Positions 7,967 to 13,944 of a DNA stretch of 19,470 nucleotides are shown piece after piece. Under the pieces are notes generated by a model. It ran no database searches and had not been told where the DNA came from. It worked only from the letters and a program-made list of their open reading frames with translations. The stretch's first letter is position 1; the number at the start of each line of letters is the position of its first letter. Position numbers and translations under genes: made by a program. Origin of the DNA: Clostridiales bacterium (GTDB lineage: Bacteria; Bacillota_A; Clostridia; Peptostreptococcales; Anaerovoracaceae); the NCBI GenBank assembly GCA_015058265.1, contig SVCR01000004.1, forward strand, positions 1 through 19,470, in the 5' to 3' direction.

Positions 7967-8209
7967 TTATTCGATAGCGCCTGACTTCTTGAGAAGTGCC
8001 TTAACTGTATCAGTAGGCTGAGCTCCGTTAGCAAGCCACTTCTTTGCAGCTTCGTTGTCGATCTTGATCTCAGAAGGGTTCTTCAGCGGATCATAAGTTC
8101 CGATCTCCTCGATGAACTTTCCGTTTCTCGGAGTTCTTGAATCTGCAACAACTACTCTGTAGAAAGGCTTCTTGTGTGCTCCCATTCTCTTAAGTCTGAT
8201 CTTTACCAT
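7967..8209 (-). CDS. rpsP: 30S ribosomal protein S16
   Basis: 80 residues, the usual length for S16, a small-subunit assembly protein. The start [41 protein letters not shown] is diagnostic, given here as two adjoining motifs ([20 protein letters not shown], then [16 protein letters not shown]). AGGAGG lies before the ATG. A gap of 114 bases separates it from the ffh stop (8324) upstream; it is A+T-rich, contains a weak AAATGAT/ATCATTT hairpin at 8245-8264, and could hold a separate promoter, although I see no convincing -35/-10 pair. Confidence 0.97.
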   Translation of the reverse strand: MVKIRLKRMGAHKKPFYRVVVADSRTPRNGKFIEEIGTYDPLKNPSEIKIDNEAAKKWLANGAQPTDTVKALLKKSGAIE

Positions 8210-8323
8210 AATTATTCCTCCTAATTGTATTTAGATTATTATTAAAATGATTTTCTTATCATTTATCGACTTGATTGTTTTCCCGCGGGCAAAGCGCCGT
8301 TTATGTCGTTCGGGAGGGACATG

Positions 8324-9667
8324 CTACAGTCCGAAATTCCTCATCATGCTGCGGGCTTTCTTCGAGTTCGGATTAGCCAGGATCTTGGTCATCTTCCTCA
8401 TCTCTTCGTACTTCTTGATGAGCTGATTAACGGCCTGCACTGATGTGCCGGATCCGGCAGCTATCCTCTTACGCCTTGATGCGTTGAGAACATTAGGGTT
8501 GCGTCTTTCCCTCGGTGTCATGGAGAGTATGATCGCCTCCATTTTCTTAAGCTCACTGCGTCCCTGCTCAAGGTCTATATTCTTCTTATCAGCCGCGGAG
8601 ATACCCGGGATCATATCTATGATCTTGCCGAGTCCGCCCAGCTTGTTGATCTGCTTCATCTGCCCGAGGAAGTCCTCGAGGTCGAACTTGTTGCGTCTGA
8701 TCTTCTCTTCGAGCTTCTGAGCTTCTTCTTCGTCAAAAGCGTTTTCCGCCTGTTCGATGAGCGACATGACATCGCCCATTCCCAGTATCCTCGACGCGAT
8801 CCTGTCCGGATAGAACGGTTCGAGAGCGTTGTACTTCTCGCCCGTACCCATGAACTTGATAGGCTTTCCGGTAACTGCTTTGACCGACAGAGCGGCACCG
8901 CCTCTGGAGTCACCGTCCATCTTGGTCATGATGATACCGTCAACGCCGAGAGCATCGTTGAATCCGTTAGCGATGTTCACAGCGTCCTGACCTGTGAGTG
9001 CGTCTACAACGAGCAGTATCTCGTGAGGCTTTACAGATCTCTTCAGAGTCTGGAGCTCCTCCATCAGAGTCTCATCTATCTGAAGACGTCCGGCTGTATC
9101 TATGATCAGGACATTGCAGCCCTTTCTCTGTGCTTCCTGCACTGCTGCCAAAGCGATCTTCTCTGCGTCATGGATATCTCTGTCGACATAGACAGGTGTG
9201 TTTACTGCTTTGCCGACGATCTCCAGCTGATCTATAGCTGCAGGTCTGTAGATGTCGCAAGCTGCCAGCATCGGATGCTTGCCTGTCTGTTTGAGATAAG
9301 CGGCGAGCTTTCCTGCTGTCGTTGTCTTACCTGTTCCCTGCAGACCTACCAGCATCAGAACTGTGAATCCGCTTGGTGAGAATGTCAGCTTGGAACCCGT
9401 TCCGCCCATCATCTCGACGAGCTCGTCCTTAACTATCTTAACGACCATCTGGTCAGGAGTCAGGCTCTTGAGAACGCCGGCGCCCAGCGCTTTCTCCTTG
9501 ATGGAAGCTACAAAGTCTTTAACGACCTTGAAGTTGACATCGGCCTCCAGAAGTGCCATCTTGACAACGCGCATCGCGTTCTCAAAATCCTTCTCAGAAA
9601 CAACGCCCTGTCCCTTGAGGTCCTTGAACGCTCCTTGTAATTTTTCCGAAAGTCCTTCGAATGCCAT
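8324..9667 (-). CDS. ffh: Signal recognition particle protein Ffh (SRP54)
   Basis: 447 residues. Ffh is the SRP GTPase that binds signal sequences of nascent membrane and secreted proteins together with 4.5S/scRNA and docks with FtsY. It has the N domain helices (1-95), G1 GLQGTGKT at about 108-115, DTAGRLQ, TKMDGDSRGGAALS, the GTGEKYNALEPFYPDRIASRILG closing region in two adjoining blocks, and a methionine-rich M domain with RRKRIAAGSG that binds the RNA. GGAGA before the ATG is the likely ribosome binding site. It is preceded by ylxM, its usual partner, with 15 bases between. Confidence 0.97.
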   Translation of the reverse strand: MAFEGLSEKLQGAFKDLKGQGVVSEKDFENAMRVVKMALLEADVNFKVVKDFVASIKEKALGAGVLKSLTPDQMVVKIVKDELVEMMGGTGSKLTFSPSGFTVLMLVGLQGTGKTTTAGKLAAYLKQTGKHPMLAACDIYRPAAIDQLEIVGKAVNTPVYVDRDIHDAEKIALAAVQEAQRKGCNVLIIDTAGRLQIDETLMEELQTLKRSVKPHEILLVVDALTGQDAVNIANGFNDALGVDGIIMTKMDGDSRGGAALSVKAVTGKPIKFMGTGEKYNALEPFYPDRIASRILGMGDVMSLIEQAENAFDEEEAQKLEEKIRRNKFDLEDFLGQMKQINKLGGLGKIIDMIPGISAADKKNIDLEQGRSELKKMEAIILSMTPRERRNPNVLNASRRKRIAAGSGTSVQAVNQLIKKYEEMRKMTKILANPNSKKARSMMRNFGL

Positions 9668-9682
9668 TCAGCTAATCTCCAT

Positions 9683-10051
9683 TCAGTCTGATAGTCTTCT
9701 GAGTATTTCTGTTATCTCCGCCTTATCTTCTTCGCAGAGGCTGCTTTCTGAGATCTTCCTGATCGCTGTCTCTGCCAGACGGCGGTTAGTCTCATATGTA
9801 TCTACAAGTCCCAGCTTGCTCTCATAATCTCTCAAAGCGTTCTCAGCCTTCTTGAGAGTATAGTGCACTGCCTGTCTCGTCATGCCCAGCTCGGCGGATA
9901 TCTCAGAGAGGCTGAGATTGTCCTCATGATACAGAGCCATGACCTGACGCTGATTATCATTCAGCAGGCTGCCGTAAAAATCATACAGCATGCTCTGCAG
10001 CTCGATATCCTTGATTATTCCTTCATTGCCTTCGCTCAGGATCTTATCCAT
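9683..10051 (-). CDS. ylxM: YlxM-family helix-turn-helix protein, SRP-associated
   Basis: 122 residues from the ATG at 10051. The YlxM pattern is MLYDFYGSLLNDNQRQVMALYH, then DNLSLSEISAELGMTRQAVHYTLKKAENALRDYE, resembling a sigma region 4-like helix-turn-helix. In streptococci YlxM binds the SRP RNA and adjusts SRP activity; a DNA-binding or regulatory role is also possible. A longer in-frame reading from 10147 is rejected because that TTG is part of the promoter -35 box. The Shine-Dalgarno before 10051 is weak, so the exact start is less certain. The leader of about 60 bases begins near 10112. Confidence 0.88.
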   Translation of the reverse strand: MDKILSEGNEGIIKDIELQSMLYDFYGSLLNDNQRQVMALYHEDNLSLSEISAELGMTRQAVHYTLKKAENALRDYESKLGLVDTYETNRRLAETAIRKISESSLCEEDKAEITEILRRLSD

Positions 10052-10118
10052 TTCAGCACTTGCAGATATATCTGACTTTCCGTTAACTATGCGGCACGTC
10101 TGTCGCGCGCGCCTAATT

Positions 10119-10147
10119 AAAATACCATAACGAACATATGGTGTCAA
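10119..10147 (-). promoter_or_regulatory. Promoter of ylxM-ffh
   Basis: On the - strand TTGACA (10147-10142) is followed after exactly 17 bases by TATTTT (10124-10119), with a TG extension one base before the -10 (TGGTATTTT). A perfect -35, ideal spacing and an extended -10 make this one of the clearest promoters in the window. The -35 lies within the inverted repeat at 10137-10167. Confidence 0.8.
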
Positions 10148-10167
10148 GCATTTTGTTTGACACCATA
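10137..10167. repeat. Perfect 11-bp inverted repeat overlapping the ylxM -35 box
   Basis: TATGGTGTCAA (10137-10147) and TTGACACCATA (10157-10167) are perfect inverted arms around nine bases. The repeat starts immediately after the TAG of the 67-residue membrane protein gene. Read on the - strand, a third partial half-site, TATGG, lies seven bases past the second arm and touches the -10. It may be an operator, a weak terminator hairpin for the upstream operon (no T-run follows), or both. Confidence 0.75.
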
Positions 10168-10371
10168 CTAATCTTCTTGTATATCTTCAACCCGGTCCTC
10201 TTCAGACGCTTCGTTGAATGCTTTTATTGCCGCTTTCAGCTCTTTTTCTTCGGCCTTCCTCCTGCTCCTTCCTATAACAAATGATATCGCAAGCAGCAGA
10301 CACGCTATTATAGGTATGACATCCAGGAGGACAGATACAGCTCCGGCCGCTCCAAAACTTCCGGTCATCAT
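10168..10371 (-). CDS. Small single-pass membrane protein of unknown function (67 residues)
   Basis: I do not recognise a family. A hydrophobic segment at about 13-34 (VSVLLDVIPIIACLLLAISFVI) is followed by a basic stop-transfer patch (GRSRRK) and a charged, probably helical tail rich in Glu, Lys and Ala, so the tail should be in the cytoplasm. The start overlaps the stop of the 49-residue gene as ATGA, and AAGGAGAG six to seven bases upstream is a good ribosome binding site. It is the last gene of the lepB cluster, with the inverted repeat at 10137-10167 directly after its stop. Confidence 0.7.
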   Translation of the reverse strand: MMTGSFGAAGAVSVLLDVIPIIACLLLAISFVIGRSRRKAEEKELKAAIKAFNEASEEDRVEDIQED

Positions 10372-10517
10372 TCATCTCTCCTTTCCTGATCATCAGAATA
10401 ATCACGCATCAGCCTGCTGCGGCCATCACTGCGTATCTTTTTAATCCTTATTCCCGTAAACACATAAATTCCCAGTGCTGCGCAGCCCATCAGGACCGCC
10501 ACTGCATTCGCGCCCAT
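10368..10517 (-). CDS. Small membrane protein, 49 residues, unknown function
   Basis: A short gene: ATG at 10517, preceded by GGGAGACAGGAA, encodes MGANAVAVLMGCAALGIYVF, then TGIRIKKIRSDGRSRLMRDYSDDQERRDE, ending with TGA at 10370-10368. The first 25 residues form a likely membrane segment, followed by positive residues and a charged cytoplasmic tail. The same pattern (short membrane helix, basic patch, acidic/basic tail) is seen in the next gene, with which it overlaps by four bases (ATGA). The ribosome binding site, the overlap and the sensible topology support a real gene; there is no recognisable homology. Confidence 0.65.
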   Translation of the reverse strand: MGANAVAVLMGCAALGIYVFTGIRIKKIRSDGRSRLMRDYSDDQERRDE

Positions 10518-10549
10518 TTCCTGTCTCCCGTATCAGCAGATGTCCTTGC

Positions 10550-10586
10550 AGCTCGCTCACGATCCGGCATGTAACGAGAGCGAGCT
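10550..10586. repeat. Inverted repeat between two small membrane-protein genes
   Basis: AGCTCGCTC (10550-10558) and GAGCGAGCT (10578-10586) are perfect 9-bp arms with a 19-base loop, lying in the 76-base gap between the 126-residue and 49-residue genes. No T-run follows on the - strand, so a processing or stability hairpin is likelier than a terminator. Confidence 0.5.
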
Positions 10587-10593
10587 AAGGGAT

Positions 10594-10974
10594 TCACTTC
10601 CTTCTTCTAGCGCCGGCTCTTGCCTCAGCCTCTGCTGCTTCCAGCCTGAGCGCCGCCAGCTTGTTCTCATAATTGATGAAATATGCAGCATAAGCGATCG
10701 ATCCTGCCAGGAGCAGTCCCATCAATCCGATATGCCTGATACCTTCCGATGCCGGTGAATCAGGCGCAGCTGCCAGAGGAACTGCTTCCTCTTCGATATC
10801 CTCTGCAGGGATCTCCTCAACTACCTCTATCGAAAACTCAGGCCTCTCATCTTCCCCATCAGCAGCTCGAGTAATATCTGCCGCAAACATCATGACCATC
10901 ATTATGACAGAAAGGATCAATATAATCGCTCCCGCGCAGCGTCCGATCTGTCTGCCCGTCTTGTCTGTATTCAT
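10594..10974 (-). CDS. Membrane protein with acidic outside loop, unknown function (126 residues)
   Basis: No family is recognised. A signal-like hydrophobic segment at about 13-32 is followed by ITRAADG, a possible signal peptidase site. A strongly acidic, proline- and alanine-rich stretch spans 40-78, a second membrane helix 81-100, and an Ala/Glu/Arg-rich amphipathic tail ends in GARRRK (101-126). Either the protein is a hairpin with both ends inside, or the N-terminus is cleaved, leaving a type I anchor. There is no LPxTG-like motif before the second helix. GGAGGACAGCT before the ATG is a strong ribosome binding site. It follows the sigma-like gene by 75 bases containing a TATAAT. Confidence 0.7.
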   Translation of the reverse strand: MNTDKTGRQIGRCAGAIILILSVIMMVMMFAADITRAADGEDERPEFSIEVVEEIPAEDIEEEAVPLAAAPDSPASEGIRHIGLMGLLLAGSIAYAAYFINYENKLAALRLEAAEAEARAGARRRK

Positions 10975-11003
10975 AGCTGTCCTCCGGACTTAGATAGTAT
11001 AGG

Positions 11004-11025
11004 TGTATGATACATCCTCATTATA
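11004..11025 (-). promoter_or_regulatory. TATAAT box with a palindrome at the expected start site
   Basis: A perfect TATAAT (11025-11020) precedes the 126-residue gene, but the -35 position (GGTTAG) is poor. The expected transcription start falls in the 11-base palindrome TGTAT-G-ATACA (11004-11014). A regulated internal promoter is possible. Confidence 0.35.
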
Positions 11026-11049
11026 ATCGCCCAATCGTCATTCTAACCG

Positions 11050-12306
11050 TCATTTCAGTTTCAATGACAAGTGAAGTGTATTGCCTATGTGGTCAGGGAT
11101 GAATATATCCCAGTTTTCTTCCGGATACTCGAACTCGATCCCTGCTTCGTCACTTGCCTCGATCGGATAATAGATCTTTCCCGATTCGCCTTTTGCGTAT
11201 ATTTTCCTGTAATTGATTCCTATACCGGTATCTTCTGCCTTCAGCAGAAAGGTGTCTTCGCCTGTCACCTGCTCTTTGAGCACCGGACTTTCCGAGTCAA
11301 CAGCTGATACTTCTGCTTCCTGCTTCACGCTTTGGCGGTTCACCAGCGCGACTTCGATCTCCAGAGTTCCGTTCCTGGTCGGCTCGACCGTGTACTTTCT
11401 CGCGTTTGCTTCATATACAGGCAAAGCATGATTTCTCACGGCCGCGAGCACTCTTCCCACAGGCATTATTGACTGTACGTCTATGGTATAGACCGGAAGC
11501 CCCCGCTCTCCTTTTTCTTCTACGGAAACAGAATATGAAGGGAGTACAAACAGAAGGGGCAGCAATATGAACAACGCAAGTGCTGCTGCAAGGATCCCTC
11601 TCTGAAGAGAGAATCGCTCACTTCTGTAGACCGCATAGGACGAAAGGGCTTCCATCGGGACACTGTTAGGATCTGAGCTGCAGGAGCCGAATACTCTGTC
11701 AAGTATCTCCGCAGCCTCGACCGGCCCCAGACTGATCCTCTCAAGTCCGCCCCCGGTCACTGAGCCATATCCGCCTTCCGCCGAAGCAGCATGCTGATCC
11801 GATCCCTCTGCCTCAAGCTCATTGCCGGCGAGATGTCTGCGCGCCAGTTTTCTAAACCTCTTCACTGTTCTTGTACTGATGTTGAGCAGCTCGGCCGCTT
11901 CAGCAGGCTTCAGTCCCTGTTCGTGAGTCATCATTATTATCTGCGACTCCGCAAGCGGAAGATTAAGCATCTGTGACAGAGAGTATTCTCTGTTGACTGC
12001 CCTTTCACGACCTGTTTCATCATAATACACACCTGAAGCGATCCTGCTGATCCACACCATGAACAGGCCGACTTCAGTCAGTGCGGGGAGATTTCTCAGC
12101 GCCGAAGTAAATACAGTCTCGACCGCTCTTACTGCAGACTCTCTGTCTCCGAACAGGAAGTTCAGATACGAGAGCAGCCTGTCTGAAACAGACGCGAAAA
12201 GCTCAGCGAAGGCATTGCTGTCTCCCTTCTGAGCTTTGCGGACCAGATCGTCAAGATATGACTGATCCAGCCTCTCGATCCTGCCTCTGAAATCTCTTAC
12301 TGCCAT
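11050..12306 (-). CDS. Sigma-70-like (ECF type) domain fused to a membrane helix and an extracytoplasmic domain
   Basis: 418 residues in three parts. Residues about 18-95 resemble ECF sigma region 2 (LVRKAQKGDSNAFAELFASV, RESAVRAVETVFTSALRNL), and 115-160 resemble region 4 with a helix-turn-helix (GLKPAEAAELLNISTRTVKRF). A linker leads to one membrane helix at 237-257. Residues 258-418 lie outside and look Ig-like in their second half (DTGIGINYRKIYA, GKIYYPIEASDE, FIPDHIGN). Ordinary ECF sigmas are soluble and about 170-200 residues, so this is a tethered form; it may act after proteolytic release or only as a DNA-binding sensor. The ATG at 12306 overlaps the GGDEF gene stop as TGATG and has GGAAGG upstream; an in-frame GTG at 12333 is less likely. 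No separate anti-sigma gene is seen. Confidence 0.8.
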   Translation of the reverse strand: MAVRDFRGRIERLDQSYLDDLVRKAQKGDSNAFAELFASVSDRLLSYLNFLFGDRESAVRAVETVFTSALRNLPALTEVGLFMVWISRIASGVYYDETGRERAVNREYSLSQMLNLPLAESQIIMMTHEQGLKPAEAAELLNISTRTVKRFRKLARRHLAGNELEAEGSDQHAASAEGGYGSVTGGGLERISLGPVEAAEILDRVFGSCSSDPNSVPMEALSSYAVYRSERFSLQRGILAAALALFILLPLLFVLPSYSVSVEEKGERGLPVYTIDVQSIMPVGRVLAAVRNHALPVYEANARKYTVEPTRNGTLEIEVALVNRQSVKQEAEVSAVDSESPVLKEQVTGEDTFLLKAEDTGIGINYRKIYAKGESGKIYYPIEASDEAGIEFEYPEENWDIFIPDHIGNTLHLSLKLK

Positions 12307-13007
12307 CACCAGATCCTTCCGGAGTTTTCCCACGCTCTTCTGTCAGAAAGAGCTACCAATTCAGTCACGGAGTCGATCTCCGGTCCCTCATCGAATGCGA
12401 TGCCCGAACTGTATTTGATCGCTGCATCAGGATGACTTTCATTCCTGTCCTCGACATGTTTGCGTACATACGCCATGAACTTAGCCATTCTTGCATTACT
12501 GCAGTCCCTGAAGATAGCGACGAATTTATTTCCCCCGTTCCTGCCGACAAAGCACGCTCCGCTGGACGCTTCCAGCAATATCGAGGAAAACGCCTGTATA
12601 ACAAGATCTCCTCCGCTGTGTCCGTGCGTGTGGTTTATCTCTCCGAGGTTGATTATCTCTATAGTTATCACGCCCATATCCTGAGGCAGCGGTTTGTTTA
12701 TGAACCTGCCTATGTAGGCATCTACGCTGTATCTGTTAGCGAGCCCTGTCAGCGTATCGGAATGAACAGCATTATCGAGTTCTAAATTCTCGCGCTTCAT
12801 ATCCGAATATGAGTTGAAATCATACAGCAGGAACATGAATGACACGCCAAGCGCCAGCCATAGCAGCAGGCTGATCAGCTTAACACTTCCGTTGGTCGCG
12901 ATAAGCGTGAACAGCTCCCGGCTTCGCAGGATAGCTGTCAGAGCTATCAGAGTCAATATTATAAGCAGCGCAAGCTGAATGGTTTTGATCCTGTCAAATT
13001 TCTTCAT
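12306..13007 (-). CDS. Two-helix membrane protein with a degenerate GGDEF domain
   Basis: 233 residues. Membrane helices at about 9-27 and 42-62 enclose a short loop, then a cytoplasmic GGDEF domain begins at DTLTGLANR (84-92). The usual diguanylate cyclase residues are missing: the signature is GGNKF (158-162) instead of GG(D/E)EF, the metal-binding DxD region reads IEIINLG, and ND before the GH motif is NH (NHTHGH). It therefore very likely does not make c-di-GMP and may instead bind a nucleotide or partner protein. The start overlaps lepB as ATGA and the stop overlaps the sigma-like gene as TGATG, so all three are translationally linked. Confidence 0.85.
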   Translation of the reverse strand: MKKFDRIKTIQLALLIILTLIALTAILRSRELFTLIATNGSVKLISLLLWLALGVSFMFLLYDFNSYSDMKRENLELDNAVHSDTLTGLANRYSVDAYIGRFINKPLPQDMGVITIEIINLGEINHTHGHSGGDLVIQAFSSILLEASSGACFVGRNGGNKFVAIFRDCSNARMAKFMAYVRKHVEDRNESHPDAAIKYSSGIAFDEGPEIDSVTELVALSDRRAWENSGRIW

Positions 13008-13543
13008 CGTACTATATGTATCCCGTCTCTGCCGATACTGAGGAATATCCTTCCCTTGATCTGATGTCTGCTTACCTCGCCAAACATCCTCGAATCCTTT
13101 GAGACTTCTCTGTTGTCGCCCAGAACGAACAAATTGCCGGGCCTCACCTTATATGGATATATGACAGCGCCGGTCGCCTCATTGGTCTCTCCGGCAGCAT
13201 ACAGTTCCTCCTTCTCGAGATCATCCACATATACTTTGCCATCATGCAGGTCAACAGAGCTCTCGCCTACAGCGACCACGCGCTTGATGTAATACTCTCC
13301 GGACGGAACGCGCAAGGAAACTATATCACCGGGATCGTATCGGTCTTCCGCCCTCAGATATACCACCACTGTACCATCCGTCAGCGTCGGATCCATCGAA
13401 TCCCCTCCGACAACAGATAAGCCGATCACGAATCTGAAAAAAACAAAGAGCGCGGCTATAGTAACTATCAGTGATAGTGAATCCCTTAGCCAGCCCAGCT
13501 TGAATCCGTTATATTTTTCAAGAAATCTGCTGCCGCTGCCCAT
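13004..13543 (-). CDS. lepB: Type I signal peptidase
   Basis: 179 residues. This serine-lysine protease removes signal peptides from exported proteins on the outer face of the membrane. An N-terminal membrane helix spans about 22-42. GGDSMDPTL carries the catalytic Ser49, EYYIKRVVAV the catalytic Lys87, and LGDNREVSKDSRMFG (141-155) is the box E equivalent. The ATG at 13543 has GAAAGG six bases upstream; a TTG seven codons earlier is less likely. The promoter region at 13560-13610 is A+T-rich but shows only weak matches, such as TTGATT-17-CACAAT. It starts the cluster that includes the degenerate GGDEF and tethered sigma-like proteins. Confidence 0.95.
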   Translation of the reverse strand: MGSGSRFLEKYNGFKLGWLRDSLSLIVTIAALFVFFRFVIGLSVVGGDSMDPTLTDGTVVVYLRAEDRYDPGDIVSLRVPSGEYYIKRVVAVGESSVDLHDGKVYVDDLEKEELYAAGETNEATGAVIYPYKVRPGNLFVLGDNREVSKDSRMFGEVSRHQIKGRIFLSIGRDGIHIVR

Positions 13544-13668
13544 AAGCCGCCTTTCTCTCCGCAAACTGTCATCATTACATATAATTGTGACGATTTATTC
13601 CCGCAAAATCAAGCAATAATCAAAAAAAGGCACCGCACCGTTGCAGCACCGTTCCCGAATATTGCATA

Positions 13669-13698
13669 TTGACACGCGCCCGAGATCATCGTTGTAAT
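13669..13698 (+). promoter_or_regulatory. Promoter-like pair on the + strand facing the twin repeats and the 3' end of tuf
   Basis: TTGACA (13669-13674) is followed after 18 bases by TGTAAT (13693-13698), five of six matches to the -10 consensus. A transcript would begin near 13705, run through both repeats and then antisense into tuf. No + strand terminator is evident. It could be chance. Confidence 0.35.
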
Positions 13699-13717
13699 CC
13701 GCAGAGAAATTTGCTCG

Positions 13718-13800
13718 CAGCGAGGCGCCAGGGGATTCTTTGAGCGCGCGTACCTGAAGTACGTAAGCGAAAAGAATCCCCGCAGCAACAAAGCTGCGGG
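13718..13800. repeat. 83-nt structured repeat, copy A
   Basis: It begins CAGCGAGGCG and ends GCTGCGGG. It aligns without gaps to copy B exactly 128 bases away, with about 50 of 83 positions identical, concentrated in three blocks: CAGCGAGGCG, GCGTAC-C-TGAAGTACGT, and CAACAAAGCTG. Between the blocks, GGGGATTCTTT (13731-13741) is perfectly complementary to AAAGAATCCCC (13771-13781), so the copy folds into a long hairpin tipped by the GTAC..GTAC core. Its far end is shared with the tuf terminator stem. Confidence 0.8.
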
Positions 13801-13805
13801 GATTC
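13774..13805 (-). terminator. Rho-independent terminator of tuf (str operon end)
   Basis: GAATCCCCGCAGC (13774-13786) pairs perfectly with GCTGCGGGGATTC (13793-13805) around a six-base loop. Read on the - strand the 13-bp G+C-rich stem is followed directly by TTTT (13773-13770). It lies about 140 bases after the tuf stop, beyond repeat copy B. Confidence 0.82.
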
Positions 13806-13845
13806 AATTGATCCTTACTCATAATTGCGAAGTATTTTTCGTTCA

Positions 13846-13928
13846 CAGCGAGGCGGCAAACGTCTGAGGAGCGGAGCGTACTTGAAGTACGTGAGCACCG
13901 AAGAACGTGCAGCCAACAAAGCTGTGGG
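13846..13928. repeat. 83-nt structured repeat, copy B
   Basis: It begins CAGCGAGGCG, ends GCTGTGGG and ends 16 bases from the tuf stop codon. It has the same length and block order as copy A. The core GTACTTGAAGTAC is a near-perfect palindrome. The flanking arms differ in sequence from copy A but still pair: GGCGGC with GCAGCC (one mismatch), ACGTCT with AGAACGT (one bulge), GG with CC, and CACAGC with GCTGTG at the ends. Confidence 0.78.
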
Positions 13929-13944
13929 CGAAAAGGACGAGCAA

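Larger units (their letters stand above)
13544..13944. other. Gene-free region between tuf and lepB
   Basis: About 400 bases with no credible gene. It holds the tuf terminator hairpin (13774-13805), two 83-nt related structured repeats (13718-13800 and 13846-13928), a + strand promoter-like pair (13669-13698), a T7 run on the - strand near 13622-13628 without a convincing hairpin, and the A+T-rich lepB upstream region. Confidence 0.85.

Noticed and set aside
10051..10147. Longer N-terminus for YlxM starting at a TTG at 10147
   Set aside because: That TTG is the first half of the promoter -35 box; the extra residues do not resemble the family.
13619..13660. T7 run near 13622-13628 as a second terminator on the - strand
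   Set aside because: The G+C-rich bases before it are direct repeats (CGGTGC) and do not form a stable stem.
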